Below are positions 11,189 to 22,233 of a stretch of DNA of 64,000 bases, one piece after another. The DNA comes from Hericium rajendrae (Eukaryota > Basidiomycota > Agaricomycetes > Russulales > Hericiaceae). The stretch's first letter is position 1, and every line of letters starts with the position of its first letter. A program made the translations under genes and the position numbers. The stretch is taken from the NCBI GenBank assembly GCA_033439255.1, contig CM065879.1, positions 3,850,501-3,914,500 on the forward strand, read 5' to 3'. The notes under the pieces are model-generated. The model searched no databases and was not told where the DNA came from. It saw nothing but the letters and a program-made list of their open reading frames with translations.

Positions 11189-13110
11189 ATGGCCACTTCG
11201 AGCCGTTCTCGAACGTCGAAGGGCTCTCGGTCAGAGTCAAGGCGCGGTGTCCCGTACACGGCAGAGGAGCGGGCCAGGATGGATGCGAGGAATGCGAAGG
11301 TCAAAAAGTGAGTACCACATCCTCTCTCAGCTGACACAAATAGCTTACCTTTCTTTGCCGTTGCCGTTCGTTAGGGACAAGCAGGCGGCGAAGTGGGCTG
11401 ATGGCTCCATCTTCGTCGTCTCAACGTCCGAGGCTATAGCAGCACACGCCCGACGACTTGAGACAACCACTCATATGCGGGTTCGTCTATCTCGCCCCCG
11501 CGCCCCGTCCCTCATGGCAGTTTCCCATACCCTGCTTTCGTCTCAGCACGGACCACCTCCCAACATCCTCCTTTCTCCCTCTGTCGCTTCGCAAGTTCTG
11601 AAATTTTTCGATGCGTTCCTCGAGTGGCTCGACTCGGCTGAGCTACAATGGCTGTGGGCCTGCGCCGATCTCGACAACGGCGTTGTCTCTGAGCAGCGCA
11701 CCATTCACAACCAGGTCTTAACCCTGCTGCAAGATGGAACAGAAGCCAGCTATGCGCTCGTTCTCGCCCTCCAAACCAGCTACCAGGAGGCCGTTGTCCT
11801 TGGCTTAAGCCATCTCGGCAGCTTTGAGGCCCGACTGTCTCAGTTGAAGATGGGGAATGAGCAAAGGGCCCTACTGCGCACGGTTGGCAGCCGCTTTAGG
11901 GATGTGGTATTTGGTTTGAAGATGTGGAGTATGGGCGTGCGGGTCGTGCTTATCGATTGGAGAGATGCAGGAGGTATCAACGTACAGAACGTTCTGCGCC
12001 AGGTACGTTGCCTTTGTCCTTTACTTTGCTTTAGCTAACAGCAAGCCCTTTTTTTGGGTCTGGAAGACTGTGAAAGGACAAGTCGTCGACGGTAATTTCA
12101 TTGTGGAAGTGCATAGCGTTCTCGATGGAAAAGTTTGCACCGACGACTGTAAGGTCGCCGATGTCGAACGACTCCGTCCAGGGCAGATGCTCAACCACGC
12201 TGTCATTAATTACTTTGCTTACAAGTGGAGCCACAAATACCGTGACAGCATTGTGCTGCGTACAGAGTTCATGAGTCTCCGGTTTCCTGTCTTGCCCCCT
12301 CCTAATCCCGCTCTCATCTTTAAGTACCGGGGATTGCAGGTAAGTGAAGTCAGTTTGCTCTGGGTGTACGGTGCCTGACGTACATCCATTGAACAGGTTG
12401 TGTCTAGGTCCGGCATCATTCCGTGGAAACGAATACTCATTCCGGTGCACCTCCCGTCGCAAACACATTGGGTAGCAGCTGCAATCGATTTTGAACGTCT
12501 TCGCATCGATGTGTACGACAGCCTACCTGGTGTGCGCGAGGCAAACAAGGGCCTGAAGTTGGAACAACAGGCCCATTGGCCCATCGTTGCTCGTCTCAAG
12601 TCCTTCGTCAACCACCTGTTTCACGCGCTCGGAAGATATCATGGTATTCGCATCTCTAACTATTGGCCTACATGGGTACTACGCCCCCATGCATCTGTAC
12701 GTATCGTGTACGCACAGCAATTCTTTGCTGACGTGCTTCTGTAATTTCACAGTGTCCCACCCAATCCAACGCTGTTGATTGCGGTGTTTTCGCCCTGTTG
12801 ACCATGTTCCATCTGCTCCACGGCGGCCTTCAATCGCGGAGCGTCCCTGCCGAGTTTGCTTTCACCTTTGACAGGCCGCGCGCTGGACGGCGTTCGACTT
12901 CTCCTGATGGAGGAGCTGATTCAGGACAGGGAGGAGGGCCGGAGCTTTCAAGGTGGACAGCAGGTCGACATCACGCAGATGGAGGCCGCTATCGTGGATG
13001 GCTGGGACGATTCGGACGTCGAGCTGCTGGAGATGACGGACGGGGACGGCGGGGACGGCAGGAGCGAGAGCGGGAGCGGGAGCGAGTCTGCTGTTGAGGT
13101 TGTGGGGTAG
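11189..13110 (+). CDS. Ulp1-like cysteine protease (C48 fold), transposon cargo
   Basis: Exons 11189-11307, 11375-12002, 12046-12339, 12397-12696 and 12753-13110 join through GT-AG introns. The C-terminal half carries a Ulp1 catalytic pattern in order: His in THWVAAAIDF (codon 12466), Asp in VYDSLPG (codon 12517), Gln in PTQSN (codon 12762) and Cys in DCGVF (codon 12780). Ulp1 enzymes cut SUMO or related tags at nuclear sites. Such proteases are common companions of CACTA/Plavaka-class transposons, where their target is not settled. The N-terminal 350 residues are not recognised. The intron 12003-12045 is short and its acceptor uncertain. Near 12850 the better C-terminal reading (acidic, ending at 13110) lies in another frame, so an unseen splice or base error is likely there. 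Confidence 0.75.
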
Positions 13111-13229
13111 GTGCCGGTGCGTCAGTACGGCCCCCCTCCCTTTGTATTAGACTTGGCCTGAGATAGACTTCTTCAATCACATGTGTTTTGAACCTGATTA
13201 TTTAGAAAACGCGAAACTGAGGAACTTTT

Positions 13230-13277
13230 GGGGCCGCGGGAAACGTTTGGCTGCAGCCAAACGTTTCCCACGGCCCC
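13230..13277. repeat. Palindrome between the Ulp1-like and Tet-like genes
   Basis: Arms 13230-13253 and 13254-13277 are complementary with one mismatch (C at 13237 facing A at 13270, again a CG/CA difference) and no loop. It lies 130 bp before the Tet-like start codon and shares its arm core with the hairpin at 10394. Confidence 0.8.
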
Positions 13278-13406
13278 CGCGTAACGCCCGTCGCATCGCG
13301 TCGTCTCGCGTCGCCTAGCCAGCAGCCTTGAACGTGCTTCCACATCCCGCACGCCCCGCACGCCCTCTGCTCATCTACGCACTCCCCGCGCCTGGCCTCT
13401 ACCTCG

Positions 13407-16316
13407 ATGAACGCCGTCCCGATTCCCTCGGACGTGCTGCAAGACGTGTTGCGGGCTCTTACGCGCCTTGAGGCCGTAGAGTCGCGGGCTTCGGAACATT
13501 CGAGCAGCGGTACGTCGCGGCTCCTTCTGCAACTCACCCGTCTGGCCCAGGAAAGCCGTGCGTGCGGCTCTCCTTGCTCCGACAACCGCGTCACCCGCCC
13601 TACAGAGGCTGATCCCGCCCGCCCACATACGCCGCCGTCAGGCCAGCACGCGCTCTCCCCCTTCAACTCTCCGAGCCCGCTCACGCCGCCCCCACGCACA
13701 CCTCCGTTCAACCTGCACGACCTGAGGGACTCGAGCGAGCCCGATTCTGATGGGGAACCGGAGATTGAAGGGGACGGGCAGCCGCGGTTGGGTGAGGGCG
13801 GCGCGGGTGGAGGAGGTGGTGGAGGTGAGGGCGGCCCCGACGTCCAGCACCTCTGGCACGATGGCTGCCGTCGAGGGGGAATTCCGGTTTGGGTCATCAA
13901 CAACGACCCAGCCTGGGTCGTGACCAGAGACGCGCGGGGCTTTATCGCCATGCTCGGCGCGTGGGGCCACGTCGGTATTGGCGTGCGTCGGCCGCGGAAG
14001 GGAGCTTCTTCGTCTGGGCGTCGTCTGACGCGCTGGATTTTAGCAGACTGAAGCAATGGGCGCAAGATGTTCGCATGGAGTTGGAAGGGGGGAGAGGCAG
14101 CCACGCTGGGGGGGTTCCAGGCAGCCCTGCGAGATTGCTGGTTGATCACCAGCAGGCAAGTCGGGGTCAGCTTTGCCACCATGGTAAGCTTCATGACCCT
14201 TGTGGTGAGAGTTGAGAAGTGAGTACCTAGGTCCTGGTTGAGCACATACGCTAAGCTCTTGTTTAGCCTCCAGAAGCAAAACCGGCTGCCCGACAAGCTC
14301 GCATTTTGGAGACGTTTCGTGGAAGCCGAATCGGATTTGCCTGTCACCTATAGTACTTTCCTTGAATGGCACAGCAAGGGCAGCAAATATGCTGCAATTG
14401 CATCTGGAGGTGAGTTGTTATTTTGTTCGCGTGGCATTTTCAGCGTCCACTGTCGCAGTGGCTCATTCAATTTCAGGATCTATCTACGCCCTGGTACTGA
14501 TAGCGGGCCTCAAGCTACGGGACAAGCTCCATCATATTCAGGACCTGAGCCCCAACATCATGACCAATCTGCTGCGTGTTCCGCCGCCGGGCACGCACGA
14601 CATCGGAGTGGTGGTCCGCACAAAAATCATTCCGGCGGTGGCATATCTCAGCCGGATCCTTCCCATGAGCCTTGCGGGTCTGTTCTCACCAGAGGACCTG
14701 CTACCCTGGAACGTTCCCCCCTCCATGGACTGCTTTAATTTGCAGTTCTCTGACGGGTTTTTTGAGATTATACCTTTTAAGTGCGTCTTATCTCCGTTTC
14801 CGTTTTCCTTTATTCTTGGCTAATTCAATTTTCAGTAATTTTCGCCCCTTGTCTCGTGATAAAGAGGCATGGGCGCCTTGCTCGGCCAACGTACCCTGGG
14901 CATCGACATCGTTTCTCACCTTACAGGAGGTTGTGCGACGTCAATCAGGGATCTCTCATTTTCCCTCCTCGTCCGGCCTGTTCTTACCGACACCAGAGCC
15001 TTCCAACCCTTCCACGCCATCTGCGTCCTTTCTTGATATTTCTGAGGACGACAGGGTTCCCATGGACTTAGATCCTTCAGGTCCAGCCCTAATCATTTCA
15101 ACCGGATACCAGCACCGTCACCCGCAAAATGTGGCAACATCTGCAGCTGTGGATCATGAGGAGAACTACCAGTGGACGGAGATGCAGCGAACACTTGCTG
15201 CAGCATGTCTAGAACACCCGGCGACGTCAGTTGAGGACCTATCCTCCAAGGTTGGTAGGCTGTTTGGCTTAAATATGATTCATTCTGATTTTGTTTTTCG
15301 AAGCTGGGTATGCACTACGTAGGTGGGATCCGACGAGATCCCACTTCCTATGTGGCTTTCTCCACGAACATTATTGAGTGCATACTTTTGTAGCCACTTT
15401 ATATATCTCTCCTGTCTTTCTGATATATTTTTACAGGGATAACGTTCGAATCCAGAATGACGACGGAAGCCTCATGGCTTTCATTTGTACATCTCTACCC
15501 TCCCATATCCGCGACAATTTGCACTCTGGTCTTAGGGCCTGTGTTGGGGAGATCCTGTACAGTCGGGACTCCAGTGCTGAGGGAGAGGCGTTGAAGTTCG
15601 GCACCTACCATTTTTCGTGGTATAATCGACATGCGACCAAGGTACACCTTTGTGATACCCTGCTTTTTTCCTTAATATTTTCTTAATGACTTTAACAGGG
15701 CACGAACGCCCCTCCTGGTGTCCAACCTCTGTATTTGTCTAGGGATGGCACATCTCGAACGAATCGCACGCAGATGACGGCCTATCCCTCCACGGACATG
15801 CAGAAGTACGCTACTACTTTGGAAAAGATGGAGGTAATATTCCAAGAGCTTTTTCAATGGATCGAGGCAAAGGTATGCACATTTGTGCGCGGATAAAATT
15901 GTGGTTGCTAACAGCTCCTATTGTAGCTTCTTGATTGTTTGCCGTGGGAGTACATGCAGCTGTCTGTGTCCTCAAAGGACCTCCCAGGCAATGCGCAATC
16001 AATTGTACGCCCCTTCGTAGGCTTTGTCATCAACATCAACGTCGCCACGAAGGGCCATCGAGATGACAAGGACGAATCTCACTGTCTTGTCTTACCTATT
16101 GGTGCATTTACCGGTGGCGCTCTAGTGTTCTATGAGCAGGGCGTGGTGATTGAAGCTCATCACGGTGATATTGTTGTTTTTAATTCCAAGGATACCACTC
16201 ACTTAAACCTCCATTATTGTGGCGAGCGAGCGTCCTTCGTCTTTCACACAGATGCTGCTATGGCAGAGTGGACAAGGAATCGCAATGGTTGGGACGACAA
16301 CAGAACATTTTTTTGA
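13407..16316 (+). CDS. Tet/JBP-like 2-oxoglutarate Fe(II) dioxygenase, transposon cargo
   Basis: Supported exons: 13407 to about 13980, about 14054-14218, 14267-14409, 14477-14780, 14836 to about 15318, 15437-15641, 15699-15872, 15927-16316. The catalytic core is in the last exons: metal-binding HxD in GHRDDKDE (codons 16056 and 16062), the GG turn in FTGGALVF, the distal His in TTHLNL (codon 16200) and the 2-oxoglutarate Arg in GERASFVFHTD (codon 16227). This is the Tet-like oxygenase pattern of agaricomycetes; relatives oxidise 5-methylcytosine or thymine in DNA, so a role in removing methylation from the element is the natural guess. The N-terminal part is rich in Pro, Ser and Gly and unrecognised. 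Around 13980-14055 the join is unresolved: frame 0 meets a stop at 14049 and either an intron or a missing base is needed. Confidence 0.75.
15323..15344. repeat. Perfect short hairpin in an intron of the Tet-like gene
   Basis: GTGGGATC (15323-15330) and GATCCCAC (15337-15344) form an 8-bp stem with a 6-base loop, just inside the inferred 118-bp intron starting at 15319. The GTGGGA start recalls the other palindromes of the element. Confidence 0.6.
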
Positions 16317-16564
16317 TACATAATTTCACTCTTTACTTACCGTACTCGTACTCAATATCTCTTAATCCAACAGCTTTTTGTTTGTGCAAGTGAAATTTCT
16401 AGAGTGTGCTAGCGTGTGCGAACCAGCAGGGAGTGGCAAAACATTTCTCACCCTTCTCTAAGCGAGGACGGAGACAGGATACCGCGTAACCAAGCGCCGC
16501 TTCATCTTCGTCCAAGCCACGTAGCATCCGTCTTCCTCCTCACCGCTCCCCTACTCCTTCCTCT

Positions 16565-18878
16565 ATGGCTAGCACCAGGTCCAAAACAAAGGGTATCCAG
16601 TCCAAGCCTGTTTCTGCACCAACCACCAGGGCTAAGAACCCAGTGCCCGCATCAGGGAAGAACGCGGCAAAGGTGAGTGACCTACTCGTACAGTTTTGAG
16701 ATAATAAAAGCTTACCATTTGTATCATATCGTATGCAAGGACAAGACCAAGAAGAGCGCGGCTGCTGCTGCTGCTGCCGTCAAGGCAGCAGCTATAGCCA
16801 AGAAAGCTGGAAACAAGAGAGAACGTGATGAGGTGTCTGACAATGAGGAGCCTGTCCCCACGCCAACAAAGCCCAAGCCCAGGCCGGTCAAGAAGAAGAA
16901 GACTCAGGCAGAGCTGGCGGAGGAGGAGCGCGGTAGGTTCCGATTTACCATCGCCAGACGGTACTGACGTCGATCTAACCCAATTTTCTTATTCCACATT
17001 GAAACGATCAGAGCTAGCAGCACGCACCATGGATCTCGTCCATGCCGAAGCCAATAACGACGGCGATGACGATTCCAACCAGGATGAGGAGAACAACGCA
17101 GACAGCGACGTTGGTGTAGAAGATGGCCTCCGCACTGACTGCCATGGGGGTCTAGATGATGAGGAGAAGGCGTTAGGGGATGACCTGGATGACGGCGGTG
17201 AAGACGACGAAGACAGTGAGTTTATACTTTGAACGTTTAACTTGAGATTGACTGACCGTGTTTTTAGGCTCAAACTGTGAAGACGAATCTGATCGTCCGG
17301 TACAAGAGGACAGCGACGAGTCAGTGGTCGATGTAGAGGAGAGAGACGAAATTGAACATGGAGAGAAGGTGTCAGGCGCTAAGAGCAGTGATCAAGTGCC
17401 AAAGAAGGCTAACGTTAAGGGACGTAAAGGACCCTTCAGCGGCGCAAAGGTATGTCCTTATGAAGGCTATAGACTGTTTTTATTACTCATTGTTCATCAT
17501 TTGTCGTTGAAGCTTATGGCTGTTGCCGAAGAGCTTTCTGCCAAAAGTGGTCGGTAAGTCTTTTTATCAAGAGCGTGTTTCTTTTGATGAGATATTTCTT
17601 CGTAATAGGAAGAAGTGCGGAACCTCAGGTGTACAATTGCAAGCTGCATCAGACGTTGCGCCAGATATAGCAGCATTGTTGGGCGGCATACCTCTACGAC
17701 CCGGGTCCTGGCCTCTACCCCAAATAGAGCGCGTCTTTGGCGATCTAGCAGGACAGATCAGTGCCATGGGCCGCCGCTTTATACGCGTAATGGTTTGTAC
17801 TGAAGATGCTTTTCCCATGTCCACGCAGTCCAAGGATAAAGCCTTACGGACAGCCCTGAAAAGGGCTACAGCAACCAGCGCACTGTTGCAGCCTGAGTAC
17901 GACAAATTGTGCAAGGCCATGGCCAGTGATGCCAGTCCTGCGCTACAGCTGGAATTTGACAAAGTAACGTCTTACGTCAGTACTTCAACTTCGTACTTCA
18001 ACTTCTACATGACATGTCCGCTAGCTAATATATATATATATTACAGATATGGACTGGTGTTGCGCAAGTACGTGGTCAGATCAAGATGCAGGCTGTCGAA
18101 GCTTGCAACAATTATTTTGGGCTGGAGAAGCTACGCGCTACTGCTGGTGCAGACACTGTGAAGGACGTGGTAACGTGGCTGTTGTCTGGTCCCACTCCGG
18201 TCTTCACCTTTGGAGACATAGACGTAGAGGTATGTGTATATTGTGACCGATAATATGTGCTAATCTGTGTGCTATTTTAGGCAAAGACTTACAATGAGGA
18301 GAAGGCGCTGAAACTTCCAGTGGTCGTCACGGTTATAGCAAAACAGTGGTACGGTAAGAAAGGCGACGGAAACCGTTCACTGTTTGCAAAAAACTATCAA
18401 GAGTTCAATATTCCTCTGTTGGCTGTGGTTTTTACAGCAGTACGTGTCATATTTTCTGTGAGATATTTGACTGAGATATGACCAGATTGAAAACGCAATT
18501 GTTGAGTATCAAGAAGGATATAAAAAGGAGATAGAATTCAGTGATACCCTGTTTTACAGCAGGTACGTCGTTCGTGTTTACCAGCCTTGTTGTACTGATT
18601 TGATTTACTTGATATTAGGTACATATACTACCAGGATCTATTCTCAGATTTAAAAGAGCAGATGCCTGTATATTGGAAGCGAAAGGTTGTGGGTAAATTA
18701 CGAGAGGATGTCCTGTAAGTTCTTCTTCCGACGTCTGTTCATCTACTCAATTATTCTTTCTTCTAGGACAAGCGTCGGGAGGATTTGTAACAATAAAGTT
18801 TATGATTCCAAAGCAGGGGCGGGGCTAAATTTTGCGGCTCTCGAAGCAAAAGCTATTGCTGAAAGCAGGGATCAATAG
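16565..18878 (+). CDS. DUF6532-like transposon-associated protein
   Basis: Eleven exons fit in frame: 16565-16672, 16740-16930, 17012-17215, 17268-17449, 17513-17553, 17609-17975, 18047-18229, 18281-18439, 18486-18562, 18619-18714 and 18767-18878. Residues 1-110 are basic with an alanine run and KPKPRPVKKKK, a likely nuclear localisation signal. Residues about 120-230 are strongly acidic. The C-terminal half has WLLSGPTPVFTFG, NIPLLAVVFTAIENAIVEY and FSDTLFYSRYIYYQDL, which match the DUF6532 pattern seen in many basidiomycete proteins of mobile-element context. The function is unknown; a nuclear DNA- or chromatin-associated role is inference from charge and context. No frameshift is seen. Confidence 0.7.
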
Positions 18879-19369
18879 AACACGGCTTCTTTTCGTACTT
18901 AGACATAGACTGCAATATCATGCTGGTGCATCCAGAAGTTTACTTTTAACTATTGAATGATCTATTTCTCAAGATGAACATTCGTACAAGAGCCTCTGAA
19001 CTGGTAACAACAAGATATATCCTATAGCAAGCATTTAATTCCTATACCAATAAAATCTATACTATAACAAGTATCTAATATCTATACCTAGAAGAATAAT
19101 ACTGTCTTACATTATATTAACATGAACAGTACAAGACTTCACATATATATACTATAGATCTACGGTAGCTACAGTAGCTGGACCATATAGCTACAGTAGA
19201 TACCGACATCTACAGACGCTATAGATCACTACAGACTGACTATAGGCTGATACAGACCACTACATGTACTTGTAATAAAGACCCACCTATCAACAGATGC
19301 TACAGAAAATATATAATCTATTACAGCTATTGTAGATCATATTTTCTACTGTAGGCTAAAATAGTACAG
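18879..19369. repeat. AT-rich subterminal region with CTACAG repeats
   Basis: This stretch holds no gene. Between about 19160 and 19360 it has at least five CTACAG motifs plus one CTGTAG, partly as GCTACAGTAG. The left end of the element has one CTGTAG near 7138. Such subterminal repeats usually bind the transposase. Confidence 0.55.
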
Positions 19370-19382
19370 ACACTTTTTCCAG
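19370..19382 (-). repeat. Terminal inverted repeat, right end of Plavaka-type element
   Basis: ACACTTTTTCCAG, exact complement of 6975-6987. The next bases AT (19383-19384) duplicate 6973-6974. Confidence 0.9.
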
Positions 19383-19384
19383 AT

Positions 19385-20571
19385 GTCGCGCACAGAGCGT
19401 GCTATGGCATTTGTCGATGATGGTATTCTCATTGCCATTGGGCCCACGTTCATTGAAACACACCTCACGCTTCATAGCATGATGACACGGGCGGGCGGGG
19501 CCGTTGACTGGTCCGTCGAACACAATTCCAGATTCGAATTCAGCAAATTGGCCCTTATGGACTTCGCTCCCATTGGTAGTCAGAAGGTAGGATTACCTCT
19601 GCAGCTGCCCTCGGTACTGGTCCCGACATCTGCCAGCACAAAATATTTGGGGGTTATGTTCGACTCTCATCTGACCTGGAAAGTGCAGAGCCAATACGCA
19701 GTCAAGAAAGGTACCACCTGGGTACTGGCTCTGCGCCGTCTGGCGCGACCATCTCGTGGCCTCACAGCGCGACACGTGCGCCAGCTTTACATTGCTGTAG
19801 CGATTCCAAAGATGCTTTATGCTCTTGACGTCTGGTGCACGCCAGCGCACCCGTCGCCCACCGGCCATGGCCCTCGACGTGGCTCGATCGGCTTCATCAA
19901 TGCCCTCTCCAAAGTACAGCGCCTTGGGGCCTTAGCAGTAACGGGGGGTCTTCGGACATCTCCACGCGTTGCCTTGGACGCGCATGCACACCTCCTTCCT
20001 ATGGAGTTCCTAGTCAACAAGATTTGCCACCAGGCCGTGTTAAGACTCGTCACTCTCCCACCCCCCCATCCCCTCGCCCCACTCGTTACGAAGTGCGCGA
20101 AGAGATTTGTCCTTCGACACCGCGCGCCAATGCACCACCTCTTTAACATTTTCTCCATTTCCCCTGCTGCATACGAAACCATCCCGCCCGTCTGGCATGA
20201 TCCGGCCATCCAGTTACCTTACACCACTGAAATCACCGCTGACCGACAGGCTGCCATTGATGCAGAAGGTGATTGCACAGACGTCATCTGCGTCTACTCA
20301 GATGGATCGGCGCACAACGGCGGCGTGGGCGCAGCCGCCGTACTGATCCGCGACGGGCGAGCGCAACGAACACTGCGCTACTTCCTTGGCCCAGACTCTG
20401 AACACACGGTGTTCGAGGCAGAGTTAGTGGCTACCCTTCTGGCCATGGAGCTGCTGCGCATGGAGGGCAATGCCTCTAAGGCGACGTCCATTGCCGTAGA
20501 CAACCAGGCGGCCATCCATGCATTACAGTGCACCAAGCCACGGCCAGGCCACCACCTAGCTGCAGCCTTCC
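19385..20571 (+). CDS. LINE ORF part 2: second half of reverse transcriptase and RNase H start
   Basis: Continues the frame left at 6974. It has FVDDGILIA (reverse transcriptase motif C, the catalytic Asp pair), KYLGVMFDSHLTW, and the thumb region YIAVAIPKMLYALDVW. RNase H follows, with VYSDGSAHNGG (first Asp), EAELVATLLAMELL (Glu) and AVDNQAAIHAL (Asp). At 20571 the Gypsy element breaks the RNase H domain before its last His/Asp motif. No stop or frameshift is seen. Confidence 0.9.
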
Positions 20572-20994
20572 TGTCACGGATTGCTCCATTTCTCTCCGCC
20601 TTCTTCTCTGCCATCAAGGCATCGCGTCGGTCATGTGCTCCAGCAGCCCCATCACATGTTCACTTCCTCACATGACCTGGGGCTATCCTTCACCCATGCC
20701 CTTGTTCCCCTTTGGGACATCCTATTGTTCTCCCTCCCATTGTTCTCCTTTTGGCCACCATTGTTCTCACTCTATTGTTCGACCCGTTATGGTGTCCATT
20801 GTTCTTTTCCCATTGTCGTCCCAGTACTTATAGGCTCCCTGTCGCTCGCCTATTTCCCTAGATTGTCCATTTCGTCTGTACCGTACTGTACCTCCAATAC
20901 AGGTCACTGCGCTGCTAGTCGCTCTCTGCTCTCTCGCTCCCATCATCGCTGGTGACTTGGGTGGTTCTCTGCTGTCTACGACCGAGTCTTGACA
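20572..20994 (+). repeat. Gypsy 5' LTR
   Basis: 423 bp, TG...CA ends, same sequence by eye as 27248-27670. The apparent 124-residue ORF inside it is an LTR artefact. Confidence 0.93.
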
Positions 20995-22233
20995 CCTGGA
21001 CAATCTCTCATACACCCGCCTCACCTCCCTACTATCGCCCATCATACCTTTCTTCTTTGAACCCTTCACCGCCGACATCTTCACCGAATCCCGACATCCA
21101 TTCCATCAACCTCATCTCCCCTTTCCCATCGCCAACACCATCGAGGGTAGTGCACTCATCCCCCTCCTCCGCTATTGTGCTGTGAAGCATTGGGAAGCCG
21201 AAGGAGTTTGGTTTCGATTGAGGTCGTGGAAACCACGTGCAGGTGCTATCTCCATTGCCTTATACGTTCGAATTCGAGTTTCCTTTGACGTCGACTTGCA
21301 AGAATTCACGTTCGGTGCCTCGGATATCGCTTACCACTGTCGCCAACCCAACCGAGGATCCCCTGCAAGTATCCTACCATCGACCTCGTTCCCCTTTTGC
21401 ACACTAGGTCTCTTCACCCCCGAACCCTCACCTGAGCCTGTGTGGGCCAGAGAACGCCTCGGCCACCGATTCCTCAGAAACCCGTACTCGGACCCCCTGT
21501 ACCCTCGTGCTCTTGGTCGTCGCCCAGTTGCGGCTGACTTCTTCTAGACCTCACCATTGATCCCACCGACCCCCGTTTCCAGACCACAGAACCATACCCA
21601 CTCGGCGTCTTCGCCTCGCTCGACGAATACTTCATCTACACCCTTTCTGGCATCGTTCGAATAGACTTCGTCACTCCGGACGAGGACGACGACGGTCCCG
21701 CACAGTGGTACTTCGCCGATCGTGACGACCAGGCAGACCTCGAGCTTAACGACTTCGACGTCGCAGCTACAGAACACCGTCGCCAACACCCCGCTACCCC
21801 GCCGCTTCCCACCGTTGCCCTTCCTAGTGCAGATTCTCCCCCTGCTCGCACCACCCCACTTGTTGTTCCCCCAGGTATTACCTTCAACCCGGTAACCAAC
21901 AACTACTACGCATACCGCTCCGACACCAATCGGCTTGTAGTCAGTTGGAGACCCAGCCTCGTAGAAGAAAGTGACCTGTGGTTTTGGCAGGCCAGTACCC
22001 TCTTCTTAACCACTGCAGAACTCGCACTCTCTCAAGCAGTTATAGAGAATCTCGCTCAGCAACAAGCTACCCGCCTCGATACCCTTCGGGCCCCACCACC
22101 ACCACCTGTTTCGACGCCTACCCCAGTACCAGTCCCCTCACCTGCTCCACCCGTTGCCGCTGTTGCATCGACATCCACCGTCAACGTCAACCCAACCATT
22201 GCCACAGCCCCCCCTGTTCAGCCATCCATCGAC
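20995..22233 (+). CDS. Open frame upstream of gag in the Gypsy element, possible gag extension
   Basis: The frame from about 20993 to 21547 is open without an ATG and reads as ordinary protein (for example LIPLLRYCAVKHWEAEG). At its stop (21545-21547) the neighbouring frame opens at 21538 and runs without a stop into gag, including DEYFIYTLSGIVRIDF and a Pro/Thr-rich linker before MSNPEIG. One missing base near 21538-21547 would fuse all of this with gag, adding about 400 residues. Alternatively gag starts at 22234 and this is a leader. The likely primer-binding site lies just after the LTR (CCTGGACAATC at 20995), but the matching tRNA was not identified. Confidence 0.4.

Larger units (their letters stand above)
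6975..19382. mobile_element. Plavaka-type DNA transposon carrying a Tet/JBP-like dioxygenase
   Basis: A 12,408-bp element inserted in the LINE reverse transcriptase. Ends are perfect 13-bp inverted repeats, CTGGAAAAAGTGT at 6975-6987 and its complement at 19370-19382. They are flanked by AT on both sides (6973-6974 and 19383-19384), read either as a 2-bp target duplication or as two more repeat bases. Contents: transposase on minus (7192-10304); Ulp1-like protease (11189-13110), Tet/JBP-like oxygenase (13407-16316) and DUF6532-like protein (16565-18878) on plus. The transposase and most cargo exons are open, so the copy looks recently active. Association of fungal TET/JBP enzymes with Plavaka/KDZ transposons is established knowledge (Iyer and colleagues); the assignment here rests on motif reading. 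Confidence 0.85.

Noticed and set aside
13202-14347. 381-residue minus-strand open frame
   Set aside because: Antisense to the first exons of the Tet-like gene; Pro/Arg/Ser-rich without a recognisable domain, and the plus strand has well-formed splice sites.
20581-20955. 124-residue ORF, repeated at 27257-27631
   Set aside because: Lies wholly inside both LTRs; identical because the LTRs are identical.
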